Source of the DNA: Denitratisoma oestradiolicum
GTDB lineage: Bacteria; Pseudomonadota; Gammaproteobacteria; Burkholderiales; Rhodocyclaceae
Reading direction: 5' to 3'
NCBI RefSeq assembly: GCF_902813185.1
Contig: NZ_LR778301.1
Coordinates: forward strand, 930,001 to 994,000
DNA length: 64,000 nucleotides
Positions 19,598 to 29,591 of the stretch are shown in pieces (the first letter of the stretch is position 1; every line of letters starts with the position of its first letter). The notes beneath the pieces were generated by a model. It did not search any database. It was not told the origin of the DNA and was given only the letters and a program-made list of their open reading frames with translations. Both the position numbers and the translations under genes were made by a program.

Positions 19598-22500
19598 GTG
19601 TTCCCCGCATGCGCGGGGATGAACCGCAGTAGAGGCTCATTCCGGAGCCGTCTATCTCGTGTTCCCCGCATGCGCGGGGATGAACCGACATCGAACGCCA
19701 CGCTATGCGCCGCCATTGAGTGTTCCCCGCATGCGCGGGGATGAACCGTACGATGGGACAACGCCGAGGGAGGCGCAAGGGTGTTCCCCGCATGCGCGGG
19801 GATGAACCGCGGGAACGCGGGGAACTGGCGGCGGAACGGCTGTGTTCCCCGCATGCGCGGGGATGAACCGCCAGCCGAGCAATTTCCCGTAGGGTTCGCT
19901 CAGTGTTCCCCGCATGCGCGGGGATGAACCGAATTATCAGCAGTCCGCAGCGATCTCTGCTGAGTGTTCCCCGCATGCGCGGGGATGAACCGCCCCATAT
20001 CAGCGCGTATTACGAATGGTTGTTGTGTTCCCCGCATGCGCGGGGATGAACCGTCTCGCCGAATCAGCGCATGGAATTTGTACCCGTGTTCCCCGCATGC
20101 GCGGGGATGAACCGGCAACTTCCGTGCGCTACAGGAGGCTGCATGAGTGTTCCCCGCATGCGCGGGGATGAACCGCATCGACATGACCACCGTCTACCCC
20201 TCCCGGGGTGTTCCCCGCATGCGCGGGGATGAACCGCCCCGCCAGCGGCTGCGGTGCCAGAAGGCTGGGTGTTCCCCGCATGCGCGGGGATGAACCGTCC
20301 TCATTGGCCGGGCGGCTGGTGCCGATGTCGTGTTCCCCGCATGCGCGGGGATGAACCGCGAAATACAGAAAAACGTCAATGGTGCCCCCGGTGTTCCCCG
20401 CATGCGCGGGGATGAACCGTCCGCAATGATGGCCGGGTCGGACGTTGGCAGGTGTTCCCCGCATGCGCGGGGATGAACCGATCACGGCCAGGGCACCGGC
20501 CCCCATCAGGGTGTGTTCCCCGCATGCGCGGGGATGAACCGGCCTGAAGGCTGAAAATGGCGAGGTCGAAAAAGTGTTCCCCGCATGCGCGGGGATGAAC
20601 CGGGCACTGGTGAAGTGAAACGTCGGTATCGGTGCGTGTTCCCCGCATGCGCGGGGATGAACCGGACGGGCGCATTGTGAAATTGATGGATGATGTGTGT
20701 TCCCCGCATGCGCGGGGATGAACCGCCATGTTGCAGGAATTGCAGGCCGCCAACGATGTGTTCCCCGCATGCGCGGGGATGAACCGCATCCTGCCGAGTG
20801 CGCCAATATCGGCCCCACGTGTTCCCCGCATGCGCGGGGATGAACCGCGGACCATCACACAGGAGGCCCACCATGCAACGTGTTCCCCGCATGCGCGGGG
20901 ATGAACCGGAATGGATCGGCCCGGCAGGGCCGCGCCAACTGTGTTCCCCGCATGCGCGGGGATGAACCGAAATCCGCCGTTCTAGATGAGGGCGGGGTAG
21001 TGTGTTCCCCGCATGCGCGGGGATGAACCGCAACTTGGGGTTAAGCCGTCACCGGAGGCGATGTGTTCCCCGCATGCGCGGGGATGAACCGTACTGCCCC
21101 GCCGTGTAGGTTCCCGCGGTGTCGTGTTCCCCGCATGCGCGGGGATGAACCGGCCGTGGAGCGCAAACAAAGCGTGAAACCGGCGTGTTCCCCGCATGCG
21201 CGGGGATGAACCGCTCGCCGGACGATCAGCCATGTGAAAACTGGCGTGTTCCCCGCATGCGCGGGGATGAACCGATTATAAATGGATGGATTCGTGTTCC
21301 TGGGTATGTGTTCCCCGCATGCGCGGGGATGAACCGCATCTGCATGAGAATCTGGGAATGGGCATCACGTGTTCCCCGCATGCGCGGGGATGAACCGATT
21401 ATCCAGATCGCCGACGAAGAGGTTACGGTGTGTTCCCCGCATGCGCGGGGATGAACCGTCAGCGGCGCCGGCACGGCGTCCGCTGGACTGGTGTTCCCCG
21501 CATGCGCGGGGATGAACCGTCCCCGCGCCATTCGAGGCGCCCGCCCCATAGGTGTTCCCCGCATGCGCGGGGATGAACCGACGACGCGATAAATGGCGGC
21601 AATGCCCAGTACGTGTTCCCCGCATGCGCGGGGATGAACCGCAGTTCCGCCAGCGTTATTTCTGAAGGCATAGGTGTTCCCCGCATGCGCGGGGATGAAC
21701 CGGCGGAGCGCGAAGACATGGTGGCGCTACAGGCGTGTTCCCCGCATGCGCGGGGATGAACCGTGACATTGAGAGAGTTCACCGATAAGGATGGAGTGTT
21801 CCCCGCATGCGCGGGGATGAACCGTTCGAACGGCGCAGCTAACGCATTACACACCAGTGTTCCCCGCATGCGCGGGGATGAACCGTATCTGCCGGAGTTC
21901 AAAGAACGAAAGCTCCGGTGTTCCCCGCATGCGCGGGGATGAACCGGTTTATGCCATGGGGCCGAATCCGAATCCACCGTGTTCCCCGCATGCGCGGGGA
22001 TGAACCGCCTTCCTTTTCCAGCTTCTTGGCAATGGCCTTGTGTTCCCCGCATGCGCGGGGATGAACCGTTATCGGCGATTCTTCCATCGCTTCGGGATTG
22101 GTGTTCCCCGCATGCGCGGGGATGAACCGGCGTTCCAAGGGAGGAATTTTGGATCGAGCCCGTGTTCCCCGCATGCGCGGGGATGAACCGGTTTCCCAAC
22201 AGGTCCAGTTGCTCGGCGTTCGGTGTTCCCCGCATGCGCGGGGATGAACCATCGCGGCGGCGCTGCGCGACGCGGATTACCACGTGTTCCCCGCATGCGC
22301 GGGGATGAACCGGAGGCGAGGCTATGAATTTCGCGGACGAACTAGTGTTCCCCGCATGCGCGGGGATGAACCGGCCAGATTCGGATGGCTACCACGGCTC
22401 AGGTAGTGTTCCCCGCATGCGCGGGGATGAACCGATTGTTGCAGCAAACTCAAACTGTTGGAGGTCGTGTTCCCCGCATGCGCGGGGATGAACCGGTGGT

Positions 22501-25500
22501 GCCCTTCTTGGGTCTCAACCTTCGGATGTGTTCCCCGCATGCGCGGGGATGAACCGGCTTGGGCGGTGCGCAGAATTGAGGAGGGAAAGTGTTCCCCGCA
22601 TGCGCGGGGATGAACCGATCAGGATCGGGGCGCCAGATACTCCAGCGTTGTGTTCCCCGCATGCGCGGGGATGAACCGAAACAGGCGCTCTTTCCTGGCT
22701 GCGGCAGGCCGTGTTCCCCGCATGCGCGGGGATGAACCGCATCTGCATGAGAATCTGGGAATGAGCATCACGTGTTCCCCGCATGCGCGGGGATGAACCG
22801 CATTGCAGGCTCCGAACCTGCGCTGATCGAATCGTGTTCCCCGCATGCGCGGGGATGAACCGCGTTACATCCGCGCCGTTTCCACCGTTTCCGGGTGTTC
22901 CCCGCATGCGCGGGGATGAACCGAGAGAGCCGACCTGCTGAAAACCCTGGAACAGGTGTTCCCCGCATGCGCGGGGATGAACCGGCGGCAGCTACCGGAG
23001 CGGCGATGGGGGCGACGTGTTCCCCGCATGCGCGGGGATGAACCGGATTTTGAGGACTTCAGGTCGAGATACCTGACGTGTTCCCCGCATGCGCGGGGAT
23101 GAACCGAAATCTACGCGATCAAATGTTTTCCTGAACATGTGTTCCCCGCATGCGCGGGGATGAACCGGCGGCTATCGAGTGGGCGGAATCTCTGCCGGAG
23201 TGTTCCCCGCATGCGCGGGGATGAACCGGCGCTTCGTAGAAAACTGATCGTCGTCGGCGCGTGTTCCCCGCATGCGCGGGGATGAACCGGCGGATACACC
23301 GGGGTTCCGTCTGGTTTCTACGTGTTCCCCGCATGCGCGGGGATGAACCGAGTTGCATGATTCCTAGCCATCACTTGATCCCGTGTTCCCCGCATGCGCG
23401 GGGATGAACCGCCGCCCCACCTCAGGCGCCTGGACCTCGAAACGTGTTCCCCGCATGCGCGGGGATGAACCGACCACATTCACCAGCGCGGCAACGATCA
23501 AATCGTGTTCCCCGCATGCGCGGGGATGAACCGGCTGCCCGTTCCCGAATATGGCTGATGGACCAGTGTTCCCCGCATGCGCGGGGATGAACCGACAGTC
23601 TCCGCACTGCTCGCAGGTGGCTACGTGTGTTCCCCGCATGCGCGGGGATGAACCGCTCTTCCAGGGCCTGCGCAACGGTTCCGTCAGGTGTTCCCCGCAT
23701 GCGCGGGGATGAACCGCAGGTTCCGAAAAACAAAGGCGACAACATCAGCGTGTTCCCCGCATGCGCGGGGATGAACCGCCAGAGAGCTTTGCCGTTGTTG
23801 TACCACCAGTGTGTTCCCCGCATGCGCGGGGATGAACCGCTCCTCTTTGATGATCAGCTTGACTACCCCGCGTGTTCCCCGCATGCGCGGGGATGAACCG
23901 GTGGCGGCGTATTTCAGGGCAGAATCCATGTCGTGTTCCCCGCATGCGCGGGGATGAACCGGCGTCCGGGTTGAATGACGGGTTATGTTTCATGTGTTCC
24001 CCGCATGCGCGGGGATGAACCGCCAGAATCAACGCTCTATACCGTCACTGGGTAGTGTTCCCCGCATGCGCGGGGATGAACCGTTGACCCGGGCAGGGAA
24101 TATGACGGCGTGGGCGTGTTCCCCGCATGCGCGGGGATGAACCGCCTACATTTTCACAGATTGGCGCATGTGGGTTGTGTTCCCCGCATGCGCGGGGATG
24201 AACCGGGATCTGGCCGAGAGGTGAGCGTCGAGCAACTGTGTTCCCCGCATGCGCGGGGATGAACCGGGCGGGATGAATCCGCTGGGGCTTGTGGCTGCGT
24301 GTTCCCCGCATGCGCGGGGATGAACCGTGACATTGAGAGAGTTCACCGATAAGGATGGAGTGTTCCCCGCATGCGCGGGGATGAACCGTTCGAACGGCGC
24401 AGCTAACGCATTACACACCAGTGTTCCCCGCATGCGCGGGGATGAACCGATGCGTGGCGGACAAGAACAACCCCAACAGCAGTGTTCCCCGCATGCGCGG
24501 GGATGAACCGGATGCGCTCATGGCCGCGGCAGAGATCCTCTCGTGTTCCCCGCATGCGCGGGGATGAACCGCTTTTGCTGCGCATTCGGAGCTTTCGACA
24601 CCAGTGTTCCCCGCATGCGCGGGGATGAACCGTGTGGGCGGTGATTCGGGCGAGGCACCCGGAAGTGTTCCCCGCATGCGCGGGGATGAACCGAGGCTGA
24701 GAATGTCTTTAATTCTCTAATCCCAGTGTTCCCCGCATGCGCGGGGATGAACCGCTTCTTCAGCCCTGCAGAGATGGCCGTTACCTGTGTTCCCCGCATG
24801 CGCGGGGATGAACCGTAACCTCGTACAAGAAGCTGATCAGAGACCACGTGTTCCCCGCATGCGCGGGGATGAACCGAATCGCAGAGTCCCGCCGACCGGG
24901 ATGTTCACGTGTTCCCCGCATGCGCGGGGATGAACCGCTCATTTGCCTGGCCGATGGTCCAATGCAGAGGTGTTCCCCGCATGCGCGGGGATGAACCGTG
25001 TCCGGCGATTTTTTGAGAATCAAACTCGCCGTGTTCCCCGCATGCGCGGGGATGAACCGGCCGCGACCCAGAACTGGGTCGACTTCATGACGTGTTCCCC
25101 GCATGCGCGGGGATGAACCGACATTCTGAACAGGCTCCGGAGTCCACATAGCGTGTTCCCCGCATGCGCGGGGATGAACCGGGGACCTGATATGCCAACC
25201 ATTATTCTCCATGGTGTTCCCCGCATGCGCGGGGATGAACCGAAAATGAACTGGATCAATCGACTGAAGGAGCCGTGTTCCCCGCATGCGCGGGGATGAA
25301 CCGCCCGCCGCCGGGCAGTACAAGGTGCTGGCCACGTGTTCCCCGCATGCGCGGGGATGAACCGATGTTGAGTGCCCGCTGGAACCACAACGCCGCGAGT
25401 TCCCCGCATGCGCGGGGATGAACCGCATGGGCACAGCTACCGGCGTGGCCAGCCCGAGTGTTCCCCGCATGCGCGGGGATGAACCGGTGGACAGCGCTTT

Positions 25501-25730
25501 GCGGGCGACGGTGTTGGTGTGTTCCCCGCATGCGCGGGGATGAACCGGCGAGTTTGTGCAGCTTCGGAAATCCACGGCAGTGTTCCCCGCATGCGCGGGG
25601 ATGAACCGTCCATCACCAGATGGGTGGCATCCGTCACCAGGTGTTCCCCGCATGCGCGGGGATGAACCGACCAGCCCCACCGATGCCGTGCGCGCTCCCC
25701 GGTGTTCCCCGCACGCGCGGGGATAAACTT
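19598..25730 (+). CRISPR. Type I-E CRISPR array, 101 repeats and 100 spacers
   Basis: The repeat is 29 bp: it starts GTGTTCCCC, has the stem CCCCGC-ATGC-GCGGGG, and ends GATGAACCG. It is close to the E. coli type I-E repeat. Spacers are 32 bp (period 61) except four of 33 bp, at 20603-20635, 21275-21307, 22801-22833 and 23717-23749. Noticed repeat variants: repeat 44 (22223-22251, last base A), repeat 96 (25397-25425, begins GAG), and repeat 101 (25702-25730, GCACGC in the stem and end GATAAACTT). The degenerate last repeat marks the leader-distal end, so the newest spacers are at the left. Spacers 36-37 equal 78-79; spacers 29 and 52 differ by one base. Repeat uniformity and size suggest a long-active system. 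Confidence 0.99.
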
Positions 25731-25775
25731 TCAATGCAGAGACCGAGTGTGTAACCATCTGGGTTGAGAGAGTAC

Positions 25776-25857
25776 GACGATTCCCTTTTCCCCTGATGAA
25801 ATTTCCCTCATGGGCTGATCTGCTTGGGCACGACTCGTCCAGAATGCAGCCACACAC
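25776..25857 (+). repeat. Right copy of direct repeat bracketing the CRISPR-Cas locus
   Basis: 82 nt: GACGATTCCCTTT, GATGAAATT, GGCTGATCTG, TGGGCACGACTCGTCC, AGAATG, GCCACACAC. These are the same ordered blocks as 10091-10174. It starts 46 nt after the last CRISPR repeat and ends 20 nt before the FUSC start codon, the same position relative to the gene as the left copy to cas3. The 45 nt between array and repeat (25731-25775) show nothing recognisable. Confidence 0.8.
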
Positions 25858-25877
25858 ATTCAAAAGGTCGACGAGCG

Positions 25878-26249
25878 ATGAACTGGCGGGGATGGGAGGA
25901 ATTTCAGTCGCTGATGCGAAGGGAAATGCTCCATCTGGCGACGATCAACGCCAGTGACCGGCGCTGGCAGATGCCGTTCTGCGCGGCTCTTGCCACGGGC
26001 CTGCCGCTTCTGGTCGGGGCTTATTTCGATCACATGGATTACGGACTTGTTTCGTCCCTGGGTGGGCTGGTGTTTCTCTATGCGCCCAACACGCCGCTGT
26101 CCCATCGCATGGTGTCGCTGATGGCATCCGCCTTCGGCATGAGCGCCTGCTATGCCCTGGGGGTGATGGGGCACTTTTTCCCGGTACTGCTGGTACCCGT
26201 GCTGGCCTTTATCGCCATTCTGGTTTCGATGGTGTGCCGGTTCATGTGA
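25878..26249 (+). pseudogene. FUSC-family membrane protein, N-terminal part (frameshifted)
   Basis: About 123 residues with at least three membrane segments: PFCAALATGLPLLVGAYF, LVSSLGGLVFLYAP, and a long hydrophobic run through MGHFFPVLLVPVLAFIAI. This is the N-terminal half-repeat of an FUSC/fusaric-acid-resistance-like inner-membrane protein. The frame stops after CRFM at 26249, where the family continues with GPPGSLFFVMA; that continuation follows one frame away. The ATG at 25878 is the only sensible start, but its Shine-Dalgarno is weak. The repeat 25776-25857 forms its upstream region. Confidence 0.7.
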
Positions 26250-26968
26250 TCGGGCCGCCGGGCAGCCTGTTTTTTGTCATGGCCGCCGCGATTGGTGCCT
26301 ATTCGCCGATCGAGGTTTTGCAGCTGCCCCTCTTCGTCGGGTTGCTGACCATGGGGTGTCTGCTGGCCTGCCTGATTGCATTCTTCTACAGCATCCACAT
26401 TTTGCGGAGGCAAGCGCCGCAGCCCACCAGCCCCTTGCCGCCGGCGACCTTCGACTACGTCGTTTTCGATTCGGTGGTGATCGGAGTATTCGTTGGCATT
26501 TCCCTGGCTTTGGCCCAGGCATTGCAGATGGAGCGGGCCTATTGGGTGCCGGTGAGTTGCCTGGCTGTAATCCAGGGAGCGTCGTTGCGGATGGTGTGGA
26601 CTAAACAAGTGCACCGTACCGTCGGCACCGGCCTCGGGCTGCTTCTGGCATGGGCCTTGTTGAGCTTGCCCCTGGATAAATGGAGTGTCTCGCTGATCAT
26701 GATGGTGCTGGCTTTCCTGATCGAGACCCTGGTGGTCAGGCACTACGGACTGGCCGTCATCTTCATTACGCCCCTGACCATCCTGCTTGCCGAGGCCACT
26801 CGGCTTGGGCATGGCCCACTGGATACCTTGCTCATGGCGCGCCTGCTGGATACCGTGCTCGGCGCAGTGGTGGGGTTGATTGGCGGTGTCTGCCTGCATA
26901 GCCCGCGATTCCGGACCGTTGTGGGGCGCCAGCTTCGGCGACTGTCCCCATCACGACTCCTGCGATGA
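26234..26968 (+). pseudogene. FUSC-family membrane protein, C-terminal part (frameshifted)
   Basis: About 244 residues: GPPGSLFFVMAAAIGAYSP (a strong FUSC signature), several membrane helices, then YWVPVSCLAVIQGASLRMVW and HRTVGTGLGLLLAWALL, the second FUSC repeat. It overlaps the N-terminal part by 16 bp in another frame, consistent with loss of one base near 26240-26250. There is no homopolymer at the junction that would make a sequencing slip the obvious cause. Intact, the protein would have ~363 residues and act as an aromatic-acid or drug efflux permease; the substrate is unknown. The GTG at 26234 is only an open-frame start. It is convergent with the MFS gene, 3 bp apart. Confidence 0.7.
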
Positions 26969-26971
26969 GAT

Positions 26972-28168
26972 TCAGCTATTACGGTTTGAACCGCGCAACA
27001 TCATCACCAGCAGCGCAATGCCGCTGAACACGCCGCCTGCCAGGAAAGTCCAGTCGGCGCCGAACCTGTCCCACAGCAGCCCGGCCAGGACGCTGGCCAG
27101 GAGCATCGCCAGGCCGCTGATCAGATTGAAGAAGCCATAGGCGGTGCCGCGCAGGGGTGCTGGCGCGGCGTCGGCCACCATCCGGGCCAGCAGGCCCTGG
27201 GTGATGCCCATGTGCAGGCCCCAGAGGCTGATGCCCAGCCAGACCCAATGCCAGTGGTTGCTGTAGGCCAGGGCCAGGTCAGCGCCCATCAGCAGGAGCA
27301 GGCCCGATGCCAGGAGCTTGCGATGGTCGATGCGATCCGAGAGCCGTCCGAGGGGATAGGCCGAGAGGGCATAGACGGCGTTCATGCCGATCAGGACCAG
27401 GGGTGTCATGGCCAGGGGCAGGCCGCCCTGCTGGGCGCGCAGGATCAGGAAGGCCTCGGAAAATCGCGCCAGGGTGAAGGTGGCGCCGATGACCACCACC
27501 CACCAGTAGGCGGAGGACAACTGGCGCAGATTTTCCCGCCGGATCGGATTGACGGTGGCATGCCCCGGTGGTCGCTCGGGTTCCCGCACGCCGAACAGCA
27601 GCAGGGCCACGGCGAGGAAGCCAGGAATGATGGCCACCCAGAACACGGCCCGGAAGTCGTTGGCCCACAGCAGCATCAGGCCCATGGCCAGCAGGGGGCC
27701 GAGGAAGGCGCCCACCGTGTCTAGGGACTGGCGCAGGCCGAAGGCGGCGCCGCGCATTGTGGCGGGGGCGATGTCCGCCACCAGGGCATCCCGGGGCGCG
27801 CCCCGGATGCCCTTGCCGACCCGGTCGATGAGCCTGGCGGCGAGGACCATGCCGCTGCTGGTAGCCAGGGCGAAAAGGGGTTTGGACAGGGCGCCCAGGC
27901 TGTAGCCCAGCAGGGCCAGGGGTTTGCGCCGACCCCAGTAGTCGGAGAGCATGCCCGAGAAGACCTTGACGATCAGGGCGGTGGCTTCCGCCACGCCTTC
28001 GATCAAGCCGATGGCGAAGGCGCTGGCGCCCAGGGAGGTGATCAGGAACACCGGCAGCAGGCTGTGGATCAGTTCGGAGGAAATATCCATCAGCAGGCTG
28101 ACCCCGCCCAGCATCCAGATGGCGGGCGGCAGGCCGGATCGCGAGGGTAATGGGGGCGAGGCGGACAT
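26972..28168 (-). CDS. MFS transporter
   Basis: 398 residues with about twelve membrane segments. The loop 2-3 motif SDYWGRRKPLALLG is the MFS signature (usually GxxxDRxGRR), and LIDRVGKGIRGAPRDALVADI is a conserved cytoplasmic segment seen in one uncharacterised MFS branch. A second-half SDRIDHRK loop mirrors the first. The substrate cannot be inferred. It starts 9 bp after the stop of the upstream glutaredoxin/DsbD-like gene, so the two are likely one transcript. Confidence 0.85.
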   Translation of the reverse strand: MSASPPLPSRSGLPPAIWMLGGVSLLMDISSELIHSLLPVFLITSLGASAFAIGLIEGVAEATALIVKVFSGMLSDYWGRRKPLALLGYSLGALSKPLFALATSSGMVLAARLIDRVGKGIRGAPRDALVADIAPATMRGAAFGLRQSLDTVGAFLGPLLAMGLMLLWANDFRAVFWVAIIPGFLAVALLLFGVREPERPPGHATVNPIRRENLRQLSSAYWWVVVIGATFTLARFSEAFLILRAQQGGLPLAMTPLVLIGMNAVYALSAYPLGRLSDRIDHRKLLASGLLLLMGADLALAYSNHWHWVWLGISLWGLHMGITQGLLARMVADAAPAPLRGTAYGFFNLISGLAMLLASVLAGLLWDRFGADWTFLAGGVFSGIALLVMMLRGSNRNS

Positions 28169-28177
28169 GGGGGCTGT

Positions 28178-29308
28178 TCAGTGGCGCATCAGCAAGTAGG
28201 TGCCGAGACCGGCCATGGCCAGGCCGGCGATGAGTTTCAGCAGGCGGCCTTCCCGTTCCTGGAGTCGGTGCTGGCTCAAGGTTGCCACGCCGATGCCCAG
28301 TACGACGACGTCATCGAACATGTACATGAGGTTGTAGAGCACCAGATAGCCGTAGTAGCTTGCGGTATCGAGTTGGCGCAGGGTCAGGATGCGGGTGTAG
28401 AGGGCGGGGAAGCCCGAGGTGCACATCAGTTCGACCACCTGTACCAGCATGGCCAGCAGCACCGCGCCGGCCACGGCGAACCCGGTCCGTTCGGCCTGGA
28501 GGATGGCCCGCAGCCGGGCATAGATGCCGGGCCGGGCCGCGGCGGGAATCGACAGGCTGATGCCCCGGCCGGGCCGGAGAAAATCCTTCAGATTGATCAG
28601 TCCGGCGATCAGGGCGATGGCGCCGATGAGCGCTTCGGAGAGACGAGACAGACCGATCAGCAGGAACAGATTGAGCCAGGCCGCCATGAAGGCGAAGTAG
28701 GCAAGGCCCTGCACCAGCACGAAGCTGCCGGCGACGGCCAACATCCGGCGCCGGTCACCGAGACTGGCCAGCAGGGAGAGCATCAGAACCAGCACCCACA
28801 TGGCGCAGGGGTTGAGCCCGTCCAGCAGTCCGATCACGATGGTGAACAGGGGCAGTCCGAGAGTCTCGACGCTGAGCTGCTGGCCGGTGAAGGGAATCTC
28901 CACCGTGCCCGATGGGGCCGGGTTCCCATTGGGGGAGGCTGCGGACCTGCGCTCCAGTGCGCGGCGGATGTCGGCGCCGGTGGTGGCAGGCGTATCGAAT
29001 CCGACGATGATCTCGCTGCCGATATGCAGGGTGGGAACGCCCGGCTGCATCACGCCGGCAGCTTGGGACAGAGCTTGCAGGCGGACGGTGGCCGAGGGGT
29101 CCTGGTGAATATCGGTGATGGTGATTTTCAGGTCGCGGCGTTCATGGGCCAGTTCGTCGATGAAGGATCTTGCCGCCGCGCAATGAGGGCAGCCGGTGCT
29201 GACGAATATCTCGATTTCCATTGTCTGGTCGAGTGCCGCTGTCGCCTGGCCCGGCAGGACGATCCACAGGCAGCAGCACAGGGCCAGGATCAAGTGAAGC
29301 TGGCTCAT
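28178..29308 (-). CDS. Glutaredoxin-like/DsbD-like membrane thiol-redox protein
   Basis: 376 residues. A signal segment (LILALCCCLWIVLPGQATA) is followed by a thioredoxin-fold domain with CPHC (FVSTGCPHCAAARSFIDEL, about residues 40-55) and GVPTLHIG, the cis-proline region. Then come roughly six membrane helices with GLNPCAMWVLVLMLSLL and ELMCTSGFPALY, each carrying one cysteine as in CcdA/DsbD electron relays. It probably passes reducing equivalents across the inner membrane; the partner is unknown. The ATG at 29308 is chosen because the longer open frame would run backwards through tRNA-Asp. It is followed by the MFS gene after 9 bp. Confidence 0.82.
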   Translation of the reverse strand: MSQLHLILALCCCLWIVLPGQATAALDQTMEIEIFVSTGCPHCAAARSFIDELAHERRDLKITITDIHQDPSATVRLQALSQAAGVMQPGVPTLHIGSEIIVGFDTPATTGADIRRALERRSAASPNGNPAPSGTVEIPFTGQQLSVETLGLPLFTIVIGLLDGLNPCAMWVLVLMLSLLASLGDRRRMLAVAGSFVLVQGLAYFAFMAAWLNLFLLIGLSRLSEALIGAIALIAGLINLKDFLRPGRGISLSIPAAARPGIYARLRAILQAERTGFAVAGAVLLAMLVQVVELMCTSGFPALYTRILTLRQLDTASYYGYLVLYNLMYMFDDVVVLGIGVATLSQHRLQEREGRLLKLIAGLAMAGLGTYLLMRH

Positions 29309-29434
29309 GAACCTGGAGAGGAATTTATCGGGCAGTCGTGTGTTCAAGAAGAAATCTCCGTGGTTTTGAAAAAAGTTGCCGATCCTCTTGCCTGAGCATT
29401 TGAAAGCTGGAATAATGCGCAGCTCTTCCGCTGC

Positions 29435-29511
29435 GGAGCGGTAGTTCAGTTGGTTAGAATACCGGCCTGTCACGCCGGGGGTCGCGGGTTCGAGTCCCGT
29501 CCGCTCCGCCA
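29435..29511 (+). tRNA. tRNA-Asp (GTC)
   Basis: 77 nt including encoded CCA. The acceptor GGAGCGG pairs with CCGCTCC, with discriminator G. The anticodon loop CTGTCAC gives GUC. The T arm contains GGTTCGAGTCC. The sequence is close to E. coli tRNA-Asp as recalled. A strong hairpin terminator follows after 10 bp. Confidence 0.97.
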
Positions 29512-29520
29512 AATATCTCT

Positions 29521-29550
29521 CAAAAAAGCGCCCTCCGGGGCGCTTTTTTG
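29521..29550 (+). terminator. Bidirectional rho-independent terminator
   Basis: A-run plus GCGCCC (29522-29533), loop TCCG, then GGGCGC plus T-run (29538-29549). It works for tRNA-Asp on the plus strand and can serve the RNase H-like gene on the minus strand. Confidence 0.9.
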
Positions 29551-29556
29551 TTGCCG

Positions 29557-29586
29557 GATTATCTTCCGTGCGATTATCTTCCGTGC
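29557..29586. repeat. 15-bp perfect tandem duplication
   Basis: GATTATCTTCCGTGC occurs twice in a row between the terminator and the stop of the RNase H-like gene. It looks like a simple slippage or duplication scar. Confidence 0.8.
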
Positions 29587-29591
29587 AATGG

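Noticed and set aside
19598..25730. Self-targeting spacers against genes in this window
   Set aside because: None was recognised by eye among the 100 spacers, but this was not an exhaustive comparison.
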